A stretch of 64,000 bases of DNA, from positions 293,113 to 357,112 of the forward strand of contig NZ_MKFI01000006.1 in the NCBI RefSeq assembly GCF_001982635.1, written 5' to 3'. Origin of the DNA: Bradyrhizobium mercantei. GTDB lineage: Bacteria > Pseudomonadota > Alphaproteobacteria > Rhizobiales > Xanthobacteraceae. This document shows positions 49,665-58,219 of this stretch, piece after piece; the stretch's first letter is position 1; each line of letters opens with the position of its first letter. The position numbers and the translations under genes are program-made. Under the pieces are notes generated by a model. The model worked only from the letters and a program-made list of their open reading frames with translations, did not search any database and was not told the DNA's origin.

Positions 49665-51233
49665 TCACCGGCCCCAGAACGCCGGCGTCGTCTTGAACCG
49701 CCGCCAGCTCTTGCGCAGCGTTTTCGCCACCGCAATCTGATCGCGGGCCAGCCAGCCGGCCATCGCGCCGATGCCGAGATGAAGCGCAGGCTGGTCGTCC
49801 TGCGCGACGGTGTGGAGCAGCACGCGCGTGCTGCCGATGTCGCACACCCGCCCGAGGCTGGTCTGCAGCCTGGCAAGCCGCTTCACGTAGCGCTTCGCTG
49901 GCGCGTGGGCGGCATAAAGCGGCAGGAAGAACTCCGCTGCATAGCGCAACTTCTTGAGATTGATCCGGAGATTATGCTGGGCGTGGATATCGAGCCGCCG
50001 GAAATGCGCGCCACGTTTCAACGTCTTGCGATGCAACCGGTCCAGAATTTGATCGGCCAGCACCGGCATCGGCTGCGACAGCACGGCCAGCGCTTCGCTG
50101 TCGATCTCGTTGCGCCAGCCGCGGCGTTCCACCAAATGGCCGAGCGAGAGCAGGAAGCGGCTGCAACGGGGATCGGCCAGCACGCTTTGCAGGGTGCCGT
50201 AGCTCGACTTCCGCTGCTGTTCGACCGCCTGGCGGAGACCATCGAGATCGATATCCGGAACCGCGCTGACCAGGCGTGCGATCGTCGATTCGGCGAACAC
50301 GTCCCAATCGCGGGCCTTGCCGAGTTGCCGCATCAGCCATTTTGCTTCGCTGTCGACCGCCAGAAACGCCGGCGATGGAATGTCGCGCCGGAACAGCACG
50401 CAGATCGTCCGCAAGCGCCGCAAGGCGACCCGCATCTGGTGCACGCCTTCGGGGTCGGTCCCCTGCTCGGCCACCGCATGATTTTTCAGAAGATGATGCC
50501 AGCAGGAGCCGACCAGCCTTGCGATGACGTCATCGACCACAAGGTCCGCGGTGATGCCCGACGACTCGGCTTTCGCCGCCGATGGCGCGACATCGAACGC
50601 GAGCGCGTAGCCGCGTTCCGCCTTGCTGCGCGTGCCAATCTGCAGCGGCGCAGCATCGAGCAACTGCGTTCCGAGATCGAACAGGACGCCGGCATTGCCG
50701 CTCTTCAGTTCAATCTCGATTTCCGACAACACCTCCTGGCGCGCATCGGCCTCGATCGTCCCCTCGTCGAAAACGATTTCGACCGACGCATCGGGCAGAT
50801 CGAGCTGCCGCGCGTGCCGGCGCACTTTTGTCGCGAAAACCGGCACCAGCGCGTCGTTGCTCAGCGTCGCCACGGGATCGCCGACCTCGTCGGCGGGAAA
50901 ACGCGCCAGATCCGGGGTGATGCCCTCAACCGGCATCTCCCATTGGCGTCGCATCAGAGGCTGCGCGCTGTTGGGTGGAAGCTTCAGCGTCTGGATGAAG
51001 TTCTTGCCGCTGCGGCGCACGCGCAGCGACATGCCATGCCGAAACAGCAGGCGTTCCGCGGTGTCGTAATAGACCGTTTCCAGCCGGTGAAATGCGCCGC
51101 GATTGCGCGCATGCTGCACGATGCAGGGAACCTCGCGCAGTTTTTCGAGGCTGCCTTGCGGCGCAAGCAGCTTGAGCTCGATTTCCGCCTGATCGCCATG
51201 CCCAACGGCAAAGGCATTGCTCGCATCGATCAC
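49665..51233 (-). CDS. CYTH-CHAD domain protein (inorganic triphosphatase-like)
   Basis: A 522-residue two-domain protein. The N-terminal CYTH domain has EIELKLLAP (the ExExK-type motif) and ETVYYDTAERLLFRHGMSLR, features of the triphosphate tunnel. The C-terminal CHAD domain is His-rich and helical, with EGVHQMRVALRRLRTICVLF, then LRINLKKLRYAAEFFLPLY, the conserved histidine/arginine pattern that binds polyphosphate. The family hydrolyses inorganic triphosphate or binds polyP. No partners in the neighbourhood. Start ATG at 51233. Confidence 0.92.
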   Translation of the reverse strand: MIDASNAFAVGHGDQAEIELKLLAPQGSLEKLREVPCIVQHARNRGAFHRLETVYYDTAERLLFRHGMSLRVRRSGKNFIQTLKLPPNSAQPLMRRQWEMPVEGITPDLARFPADEVGDPVATLSNDALVPVFATKVRRHARQLDLPDASVEIVFDEGTIEADARQEVLSEIEIELKSGNAGVLFDLGTQLLDAAPLQIGTRSKAERGYALAFDVAPSAAKAESSGITADLVVDDVIARLVGSCWHHLLKNHAVAEQGTDPEGVHQMRVALRRLRTICVLFRRDIPSPAFLAVDSEAKWLMRQLGKARDWDVFAESTIARLVSAVPDIDLDGLRQAVEQQRKSSYGTLQSVLADPRCSRFLLSLGHLVERRGWRNEIDSEALAVLSQPMPVLADQILDRLHRKTLKRGAHFRRLDIHAQHNLRINLKKLRYAAEFFLPLYAAHAPAKRYVKRLARLQTSLGRVCDIGSTRVLLHTVAQDDQPALHLGIGAMAGWLARDQIAVAKTLRKSWRRFKTTPAFWGR

Positions 51234-51443
51234 GACCGGCTGCCGCTCAATTTCAATGGTAACGCCCCCGGTATGGTTTATGAAGATTTCATGACAAAGA
51301 CAAGCCGTATCCCTTGTATTGCATCGTGCATTAGCCGCGAATTGTATTCAGTTTAGCACGACTAGGTTGCATGTGACCGCGCGCCGCCAGCCAAGGGCGA
51401 GGAACGCCCGATTTCCGCGCGCGACGCGATGCGCGCAACGCAT

Positions 51444-51920
51444 TCATCCCGTTCGGCGCGACAGCACCTGCTTCAACAGCGGCTCGATCCGCGACAGCTC
51501 ATCGAGATGAACCGCCGACAGTTCGGCGAGACGATCGGCCGCAAGGCGGGTTAGTTTCAAGAGCACCCGCCGCTGGTCGACGGGATCGAGCACACGTTCG
51601 ACCAGCCCGGCCTCGGAGAGCCGGTCGACCAGCTCGACCGTGGTGTGATGACGAAGCCGCAGCCGCTCGGCCAGATCACCGACCGCAACCGGGCCACCGC
51701 CCGGATACCCCCTGATCGCGAGCAGGGCCTGATGCTGCCGGGGCGTCAGGCCCTCGGCTTTCGCGGCATCCTGACTGAATTCCAGAAATCGGCGGATCAG
51801 ATAGCGAAATTGCGACAGCGCCTCGTAATCCGCCTGGCTGGGAACCCGCTTGCGGGCCTTGTTCCGGGCCTTGGCCGGGGGTTTGGCCGGCGATTTCGAG
51901 GGTCTCTTCATCGCTGCCAT
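51444..51920 (-). CDS. MarR family transcriptional regulator
   Basis: A 158-residue MarR protein. A Lys/Pro-rich N-terminal extension (PSKSPAKPPAKARNKARKR) precedes the MarR winged helix: LTPRQHQALLAIRGYPGGGP, AERLRLRHHTTVELVDRLSE, and the wing GLVERVLDPVDQRRVLLKLT. I choose the ATG at 51920, with GGGAGAGATCGA upstream; the ORF is open to 52082. It is divergent from the CLC transporter and the intervening palindrome is the likely operator. Inducing ligand unknown; no cysteine sensor of the OhrR kind was seen. Confidence 0.88.
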   Translation of the reverse strand: MAAMKRPSKSPAKPPAKARNKARKRVPSQADYEALSQFRYLIRRFLEFSQDAAKAEGLTPRQHQALLAIRGYPGGGPVAVGDLAERLRLRHHTTVELVDRLSEAGLVERVLDPVDQRRVLLKLTRLAADRLAELSAVHLDELSRIEPLLKQVLSRRTG

Positions 51921-51942
51921 TCGATCTCTCCCGCTTGTAATT

Positions 51943-51959
51943 ATATCGCAATACGATAT
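51943..51959. promoter_or_regulatory. MarR-type palindrome between divergent genes
   Basis: ATATCG-CAATA-CGATAT is a perfect 6-5-6 inverted repeat 23 bases upstream of the MarR start and 40 bases upstream of the CLC start. MarR dimers commonly bind such AT-rich palindromes at promoters, so it likely controls one or both genes. Confidence 0.65.
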
Positions 51960-51998
51960 GACGCGCCCGTTCACTTCACCCCGAGCCTTACGCCACCA

Positions 51999-53819
51999 AT
52001 GAGCGTCATTTCCACCAAATCGAACGCCGCCGCCAACGCCAGTACCAAGACCAGTACCAAGATCGGCGACAAGGCCAGTCATCTTCTGAGTGACTTCACG
52101 ACCGATCCGCGCGTCGTGGTGATCTCGGCCATTGCCGTGTTCGTCTCCGCCGCCGGCGTGCTGGCGGGCGCGGGGCTGCTGGAGCTGATCAAGCTCGCCA
52201 CCAACATCGCCTATTTCGGCCGGTTCAGCTTCGCCGACCTGAAATTACAGGATTCGCCGCTTGGCCTCTGGACCGTGCTGGTGCCGGTCGCAGGCTCGCT
52301 GATCATCGGGTTGATGGCACGCTTCGGCAGCGAGAAGATCCGCGGGCACGGCATCCCGGAAGCGATCGAGGCCATCCTGCTCGGCCGTTCCCGGCTCGAC
52401 CCCAAGGTCGCGATCCTCAAGCCATTGTCGTCGGCGGTGTCGATCGGCACCGGCGGCCCGTTCGGCGCCGAGGGTCCGATCATCATGACCGGCGGCGCGA
52501 TCGGCTCGCTGATCGCGCAGATGCTCCCGGTCACCGACAACGAGCGCAAGACCCTGCTGGTGGCCGGCGCCGCCGCAGGGATGACCACCGTGTTCGGAAC
52601 GCCGATTGCCGCAATCATGCTCGCGGTCGAACTGCTGCTGTTCGAATGGACGCCGCGCAGCTTCATTCCAGTCACTGTCGCAGCCGTCGTGGCCGCGGTC
52701 GGGCGCACCTTCCTGCATATGCCCGCGCCGCTGTTTCCATTCACCGGCGGCGTCGAGATCTCGGTGCTCCAGCTCGGCGCCTGGATGCTGATCGGAATCC
52801 TCTCCGGACTGCTGTCGGGCGTGCTCACGCAGCTGGTTTACGGCTTCGAGGACCTGTTCCTCAAATTGCCGATCCACTGGATGTGGTGGCCGCTGATCGG
52901 CGGCCTGGTCGTGGGTCTCGGCGGGCTGATCGAGCCGCAGGCACTCGGCGTCGGCTACGACAACCTTGCGTCCATGCTGCAAGGCGACGTGGTGCTGAAG
53001 GCCGCGCTGCTGCTGCTCGTGGTGAAGGCCGTGATCTGGTCGGTCGCGCTCGGCTCCGGCACGTCGGGCGGCGTGCTGGCGCCGCTCTTGATCATGGGCG
53101 GCGCGATGGGCACGGCACTGAGCGGCTATTTGCCGGCCGCGAGCCCCGGCTTCTGGGCGCTGCTGGCGATGGCGGCGACGATGGGCGGCACGATGCGCTC
53201 ACCGCTGACCGCGACCTTCTTCGCGGTCGAGCTCACCGGCAACACCCATGTGCTGCTGCCGCTGATCGCGGCCTGTTGCAGCGCGCATGGCGTCACGGTG
53301 CTCTTGATGCGGCGCTCGATCCTGACCGAGAAGGTGGCGCGGCGCGGCCACCATCTGGTGCGCGAGTACCGCGTCGATCCCTTCGCACTGACACGCGTGC
53401 GCGACGTCATGACCAAGGCGGTCGAGAGCGTCGCGGACACCATGACGCTGCACGGCGCGGCAGCCTTCCTGACCAACCCGAAGACCACTCACCCGAGCTT
53501 CCCTGTCGTCGACGCCAACCATCACGTGCTGGGCGTCATCGACCCTCCGTCCGTGCTGCGCTGGCGCCGCGCCGGCAAGCACCGCACCGCCACGCTCGGC
53601 CAGTTGCTGACGGGGAGCAAGATCACCGTCGCCTATCCCGACGAATATCTCGACCGGCTCGCCGATCGCCTGATGCAGGTGAACATCTCGCATCTGCCTG
53701 TGATCTCGCGCGAAGATCAGCGCCTCGTCGGCTATATCGGCTGGAAGGACCTGATGCGCGTGCGCGCCAGGTTGCAGGCCGAAGAAACCCAGAAGACAGC
53801 TTTCTTCGGCGCGCGGTAG
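51999..53819 (+). CDS. CLC-family chloride channel/antiporter with C-terminal CBS domains
   Basis: A 606-residue CLC protein. The anion-pore motifs are GHGIPEAIEAI (GSGIP), GPFGAEGPII (GREGP with the gating Glu), and GTSGGVLAPLLI (GxFxP-like). After the membrane domain come two CBS domains (about 450-600: TRVRDVMTKAV and a second). The internal proton glutamate of E. coli ClcA (E203) appears to be Leu in AIMLAVELLLFEW, by rough alignment, so it may behave as a passive or differently coupled carrier. The start ATG at 51999 follows a weak leader; the longer frame is antisense to the MarR gene. Confidence 0.9.
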   Translation: MSVISTKSNAAANASTKTSTKIGDKASHLLSDFTTDPRVVVISAIAVFVSAAGVLAGAGLLELIKLATNIAYFGRFSFADLKLQDSPLGLWTVLVPVAGSLIIGLMARFGSEKIRGHGIPEAIEAILLGRSRLDPKVAILKPLSSAVSIGTGGPFGAEGPIIMTGGAIGSLIAQMLPVTDNERKTLLVAGAAAGMTTVFGTPIAAIMLAVELLLFEWTPRSFIPVTVAAVVAAVGRTFLHMPAPLFPFTGGVEISVLQLGAWMLIGILSGLLSGVLTQLVYGFEDLFLKLPIHWMWWPLIGGLVVGLGGLIEPQALGVGYDNLASMLQGDVVLKAALLLLVVKAVIWSVALGSGTSGGVLAPLLIMGGAMGTALSGYLPAASPGFWALLAMAATMGGTMRSPLTATFFAVELTGNTHVLLPLIAACCSAHGVTVLLMRRSILTEKVARRGHHLVREYRVDPFALTRVRDVMTKAVESVADTMTLHGAAAFLTNPKTTHPSFPVVDANHHVLGVIDPPSVLRWRRAGKHRTATLGQLLTGSKITVAYPDEYLDRLADRLMQVNISHLPVISREDQRLVGYIGWKDLMRVRARLQAEETQKTAFFGAR

Positions 53820-53830
53820 ATCCGCGACGT

Positions 53831-53866
53831 GTTGCCCAGCGGAACAAATTTCCGCCGGGCGGCAAC
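53831..53866. terminator. Hairpin after the CLC gene
   Basis: GTTGCC (53831-53836) with GGCAAC (53861-53866) and inner GCGGAA with TTCCGC form an interrupted stem about a dozen bases beyond the stop codon. No T-run follows. A terminator-like end is plausible. Confidence 0.5.
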
Positions 53867-53912
53867 GCCAAAGCGCAGAACTGCCAGTGCATCCCAGAGC
53901 TTCATCGGCGCT

Positions 53913-53952
53913 GGTTGACAGCATCAAGGGCTCACCCATGATGCCGTCAACC
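53913..53952. promoter_or_regulatory. 14-bp interrupted inverted repeat before the amidohydrolase gene
   Basis: GGTTGAC-A-GCATCA (53913-53926) is complementary to TGATGC-C-GTCAACC (53939-53952), with one mismatch and a 12-base loop. It ends 25 bases before the start codon at 53978. It could be an operator or a leader hairpin. Confidence 0.5.
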
Positions 53953-53977
53953 AAGAACAGCCTCGGGATGAAATGCC

Positions 53978-55696
53978 ATGACCTCGACCCCAGACCTCGT
54001 GATCCGCGGCGGCGCCATTGCCGACGGCAAGGGCGGCGACCTCTATGAAGCCGATGTCGCGATCTCCGGCGGCAAGATCACCGAAGTCGGCAAGGTCGCA
54101 GCGAAAGGCAAGGAAGAGATCGACGCGCGCGGCAGACTGGTGGCGCCCGGCTTCGTCGACGTCCACACCCATTACGACGGCCAGGTGACCTGGAGCCAGG
54201 ACATCACCCCGTCGTCGCAGAACGGCGTCACGACCGCGATCATGGGCAATTGCGGCGTCGGCTTCGCGCCGTGCCGGCCGAGCGACCACAACAGGCTGAT
54301 CCAGCTGATGGAGGGCGTCGAGGACATTCCGGAGCCGGTGCTAAGCGCCGGCATTCCCTGGGTGTGGGAGAGCTTCCCCGACTACATGGAGTGGCTGTCG
54401 AAGCGCAGCTTCGATATGGACATCGGCGCGCAGCTGCCGCATGCCGCGCTGCGGGTTTATGTGATGGGTGAGCGCGGCGCGCGCCGCGATCCGGCAACGG
54501 TGGAAGACAACAAGGCGATGGCGGCGCTCGCCGGCGATGCCGTGCGCGCGGGTGCGCTCGGCTTCTCGACCTCGCGCACGCTCAATCACCGCACCTCGAC
54601 CGGTGACTACACGCCGACGCTGAAGGCGGGTGAAGACGAATTGACCGCGATCGCCGGCGCGATGCACGGCGTCGGCCGCAGCGTGCTGCAATTCGTGCTC
54701 GACCAGAGCACCGTGCACGAAGACCTTCCGATGATGCTGCGGGTCGCCGAGAACACCAAATGCCCGATCTCGTTCTCGGTCGCGCAGGCCGACAAGGCGC
54801 CGCGGCGCTGGCGGCAGACCATGGACACCATCAATGAAGCCGCCGCGCGCGGCCTGTCGATCACGACCCAGATCGCGGCGCGGCCGGTCGGTTTGCTGCT
54901 CGGGCTCGAATTGTCGCGCAACCCGTTCCAGACCCATCCGAGCTATCGCGAGATCGCGAAATTGCCGCTGGCCGAGCGGCTGAAGCACCTGCGCCGGCCC
55001 GAGGTGCGCGCCGCGATCCTGAGCGAGAGCGCAACCGCGACCGACGATCCGCTGTTCTTCCGGCCGAACTACGACAAGATGTACCTTCTGGGCAATCCGC
55101 CGGACTATGAACAGCCGCCGGAAAACGCGCTCGGCCCGCAGGCGCGCCGCCAGGGCCGGCAGCCGGAAGAGCTCGCCTATGACGCGATGCTGACCGACGA
55201 CGGCCGCGGCATGCTCTATGTGCCGTTCCTGAATTACGCCGACGGCAATCTCGATGCCGTGCACGAGATGCTGCGCGAGCCGAGCGCCGTGCCCGGACTG
55301 TCCGACGGCGGCGCGCATTGCGGCATCATCTGCGACGCCAGCTTCCCGACCTATCTGCTGACGCACTGGACCCGCGACCGCAGCCGCGGCGAAAAACTCT
55401 CGATCCCGTTCGTGATCGCGGCACAGTCGCGCAAGACCGCGCTGTCGGTCGGTCTGCACGATCGCGGCGTGATCGCAGCGGGCTTCAAGGCCGACATCAA
55501 CGTGATCGATTACGACCGGCTGCATCTGCATCCGCCGAAGGTGCACTACGACCTCCCGGTCGGCGGCCGCCGCCTGCTGCAACAGGTCGACGGCTACGAC
55601 GCCACCATCGTCTCGGGCGTCGTGACCCAGCGCGACGGGAAGGCCACCGGCGCACGCCCGGGCCGGCTGGTGCGCGGTGCGCGGGGATTGAACTGA
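53978..55696 (+). CDS. Amidohydrolase family protein (N-acyl-D-amino-acid deacylase-like)
   Basis: A 572-residue metal-dependent amidohydrolase. The N-terminal beta domain begins LVIRGGAIADGKGGDLYEAD, the metal site is GFVDVHTHYDGQVTW (HxH), and the C-terminal LSDGGAHCGIICDAS and ADINVIDYDRL close the barrel. It resembles D-aminoacylases and dihydroorotase-like enzymes of the superfamily. It cleaves an amide bond; the exact substrate is undetermined. Monocistronic; an inverted repeat precedes it and a 157-bp repeat follows. Confidence 0.88.
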   Translation: MTSTPDLVIRGGAIADGKGGDLYEADVAISGGKITEVGKVAAKGKEEIDARGRLVAPGFVDVHTHYDGQVTWSQDITPSSQNGVTTAIMGNCGVGFAPCRPSDHNRLIQLMEGVEDIPEPVLSAGIPWVWESFPDYMEWLSKRSFDMDIGAQLPHAALRVYVMGERGARRDPATVEDNKAMAALAGDAVRAGALGFSTSRTLNHRTSTGDYTPTLKAGEDELTAIAGAMHGVGRSVLQFVLDQSTVHEDLPMMLRVAENTKCPISFSVAQADKAPRRWRQTMDTINEAAARGLSITTQIAARPVGLLLGLELSRNPFQTHPSYREIAKLPLAERLKHLRRPEVRAAILSESATATDDPLFFRPNYDKMYLLGNPPDYEQPPENALGPQARRQGRQPEELAYDAMLTDDGRGMLYVPFLNYADGNLDAVHEMLREPSAVPGLSDGGAHCGIICDASFPTYLLTHWTRDRSRGEKLSIPFVIAAQSRKTALSVGLHDRGVIAAGFKADINVIDYDRLHLHPPKVHYDLPVGGRRLLQQVDGYDATIVSGVVTQRDGKATGARPGRLVRGARGLN

Positions 55697-55713
55697 GATA
55701 GAAGCAGCGACGC

Positions 55714-55870
55714 ACCCTCCCCTGGAGGGGGAGGGTCGGATCACATTGAGCGCAGCGAAATGTGAGACGGGGTGGGGTGATCTCTCAACACGGGCAGTGC
55801 CCGCATGGAGAGACCACCCCACCCCGCCGCTCATTTCATTCGCGTCGACCCTCCCCCTCCAGGGGAGGAT
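55714..55870. repeat. 157-bp large inverted repeat
   Basis: ACCCTCCCCTGGAGGGGGAG at the left end and CTCCCCCTCCAGGGGAGG at the right are complementary. Inner parts GGTCGGATCACATTGAGCGC, ACGGGGTGGGGTGATCTCTC and AGAGACCACCCCACCCCGCC also pair. It lies between the convergent amidohydrolase and MFS genes and is a nested palindromic element. Confidence 0.85.
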
Positions 55871-55883
55871 CAAACGAGCTACC

Positions 55884-57197
55884 TCACGTCGACGACACGG
55901 CACCCCGAATCGTGCTGTCCGGCTGCGGCTGCCCGGTCAGCCGCGCGCGCTCGGTGTTCGGCCATAGCAGCAGCAAGCCGAGCAGGCCGGAGCCGGCCAT
56001 GATCGCGGCGTTGATGGTGAAGCCGGACATGTAGCCGGCCATCGGCGTGGCGGCGTGCTGGATCACATTGCCCATCACCATCGGCGCCAGGATGCCCGAG
56101 ATCGTGTACAGCGCACCGTAGATCGCGATGATCGCGCCGCGCTGCGATACCGGCGTGAACTCGCCGAGCATCGGCGGGCACACCACATAGATCGAGCCGC
56201 ACAGGCCGGAGCCGATCACCAATGCCGCGATCATCAGCCCGCCCGGCGGCACATAGGGCAGCGTCGCGAGGATGCAGCCGCCGATGATCAGCGGCACCGA
56301 GCCGAGCACGCCGCGCGCGCCGCGGGTCGTGAAGCCGCGCGCCAGCATCAGCTGCGAGATCCAGCCGGTCAGGATCACGATCGTCGCGCCGAAGATCCAG
56401 GGCAGGATCGAGACGAAGCCGGCCTGCTGCTGCGAGAAGCCGAGCCCCTCGATGATGAAGGACGTGAACCAGGTCAGCCCGAGCGACAGCGCCCAATAGG
56501 CGCCGAAGGTCGCGATGACGCAGCCGACGAAGGTCCGCGAGGTCAACAGCTTCAGGTAAGGAATCCGCGGCTCGTCGGCGGCGACGGCCGTCGTCGAGAC
56601 CAGCGGCCCTTCCTTGCCGAGCGCGAACCAGGCAACGGTCCAGATCAGGCCGACGATGCCGAGCGCGCCGAAGGCGTGATGCCAGCTGTGATTGACGATG
56701 ATCCAGTTCAGCGCAGGCACCGCGAGGATCACGCCAAACGCCGAGCCCTGCGACAGGATCGCGGTCGGCAGCGTACGCTTCTCGTCCGGAAACCACTTGT
56801 AGATCGCGTGCGCGGCGACCGAAAAGGCCGGTCCCTCGCCGGCCCCGAGGATGATGCGGCAGATCATCAGCGTCGTGAGGCTCACGGTGCCGACCATCGG
56901 AAATTGCGCCAGCGACCAGATCACCGCGAGGATCAGCAACACCCAGCGCGTATCAACGCGGTTGACGATGAAGCCGACCACGATCGCCGAGATCGAAAAC
57001 AGGTAAAAGAAGGACGAGCCGAGATCGCCGAACTGCTCCGGCGTGAGACCCATTTCCTTCCTGATCGGCACGCCGGCCAGCCCAACCACGATCTTGTCCG
57101 CAAAGTTCACCACCATGAACAGGAACAGAAGGAAGGTGATTTGCCAGGCGCCCTTGGGTGTATCTTTCGCCGCCCTCGGCGTCGTTTGCGTCGTCAT
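55884..57197 (-). CDS. MFS transporter (ACS/sialate-type family)
   Basis: A 437-residue carrier. After a short Lys/Thr leader, WQITFLLFLFMVVNFADKIV begins helix 1; motif AGVPIRKEMGLTPEQFGDLG follows and WFPDEKRTLPTAILSQGSAF is the ACS-type segment between helices 4 and 5. The ACS family takes up organic anions (sugar acids, glycerate, phthalate). Start at the ATG at 57197, with GGGGAG seven bases upstream. Substrate unknown. It is divergent from the exported methyltransferase-like gene. Confidence 0.88.
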   Translation of the reverse strand: MTTQTTPRAAKDTPKGAWQITFLLFLFMVVNFADKIVVGLAGVPIRKEMGLTPEQFGDLGSSFFYLFSISAIVVGFIVNRVDTRWVLLILAVIWSLAQFPMVGTVSLTTLMICRIILGAGEGPAFSVAAHAIYKWFPDEKRTLPTAILSQGSAFGVILAVPALNWIIVNHSWHHAFGALGIVGLIWTVAWFALGKEGPLVSTTAVAADEPRIPYLKLLTSRTFVGCVIATFGAYWALSLGLTWFTSFIIEGLGFSQQQAGFVSILPWIFGATIVILTGWISQLMLARGFTTRGARGVLGSVPLIIGGCILATLPYVPPGGLMIAALVIGSGLCGSIYVVCPPMLGEFTPVSQRGAIIAIYGALYTISGILAPMVMGNVIQHAATPMAGYMSGFTINAAIMAGSGLLGLLLLWPNTERARLTGQPQPDSTIRGAVSST

Positions 57198-57420
57198 GTC
57201 CGGCTCCCCGTCGTTTCGTTTTTGGCTTCGTAAAATCGGCCCCAATTGGCGATGCTAGCCACGCCTCGCCGTGCAACGCAACAACGCATTTTCCCGGGGT
57301 CGCACCGCCCGGCGCGGTTGTCACGGCCGATCACGATCGCGTCGTCGCGGCCGCGGAGCGGTGATCTGTCATGGAGGCGCTGCTATGTTCTGCGCAATGA
57401 AAAAAGCCCGGGGTTATTTC

Positions 57421-58179
57421 ATGAACAGATTGATGCTTCGCGCGGCCGCCTGCGCTGCGCTCGCGACCGCCACGCTGCTCGCCGTGCCTTCTGCCCGCGC
57501 AGAAGACGCCGCCAGTCCCGACTATGCCGCGATCGTCGCCGCACCCGACCGCAGCGATGCGGATCGCCAGGTCGACCAGCGCCGCCAGCCGGCCAAGATG
57601 CTCGCCTTCGCCGGCGTCAAGCCCGGCATGACCATCCTCGACATGGCGGCGAGCGCCGGCTACAGCACCGAATTGCTGGCGCGCACCGTCGCCCCGTCGG
57701 GCAAGGTCTACGCGCAGGATTCGGCGACCGTGCTCGAGCGCTTCGTCAAGGACAAGTTCGACACCCGCGCGAAATCGCCGGCGATGAAGAACGTGGTCCA
57801 TGTGGTGCGGGACTATGACGACCCGATCCCGCCCGAGGTCAAGGACCTCGACATGATCACCTTCTTCTTTTTCTACCACGACATCACCTATCTGCCGGTC
57901 GATCGCGCCGCGATGAACAAGAAGATGTTCGCCGCGCTCAAGCCGGGCGGCTTCCTCGTCATCGCCGACCACTCGGCCAAGCCGGGCGACGGCACCAATG
58001 TCGCCAAGACGCTGCACCGGATCGAGGAGAGCACCCTGAAGCAGGAGATCGAGGCCGCCGGTTTCAAGCTGGTCGCGGAGGGCGATTTCCTGCATCATGC
58101 CGAGGACCCCAAGGACATTCCCGTCTTCAAGGCGCCGGTGCCGATCGACGAGTTCGTCCTGAAATACCAGAAGCCTTGA
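57421..58179 (+). CDS. Exported methyltransferase-like protein (COG4798 type)
   Basis: A 252-residue protein with a good signal peptide (NRLMLRAAACAALATATLLA, then VPSARAED), which would place it in the periplasm. The mature part has a Rossmann methyltransferase-like fold, PGMTILDMAASAGYSTELLA, with the motif I glycines partly replaced (D-M-A-A-S-A-G-Y), and ending VPIDEFVLKYQKP. SAM is not known to be available outside the cytoplasm, so a signal peptide on a methyltransferase fold is odd. Start at ATG 57421; an upstream ATG at 57397 adds eight residues. Precedes an ABC transporter operon by 40 bases. Confidence 0.8.
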   Translation: MNRLMLRAAACAALATATLLAVPSARAEDAASPDYAAIVAAPDRSDADRQVDQRRQPAKMLAFAGVKPGMTILDMAASAGYSTELLARTVAPSGKVYAQDSATVLERFVKDKFDTRAKSPAMKNVVHVVRDYDDPIPPEVKDLDMITFFFFYHDITYLPVDRAAMNKKMFAALKPGGFLVIADHSAKPGDGTNVAKTLHRIEESTLKQEIEAAGFKLVAEGDFLHHAEDPKDIPVFKAPVPIDEFVLKYQKP

Positions 58180-58219
58180 ATGAGGCACGGCCATCGCTTC
58201 ATCTGACCAGACCGCCGCG

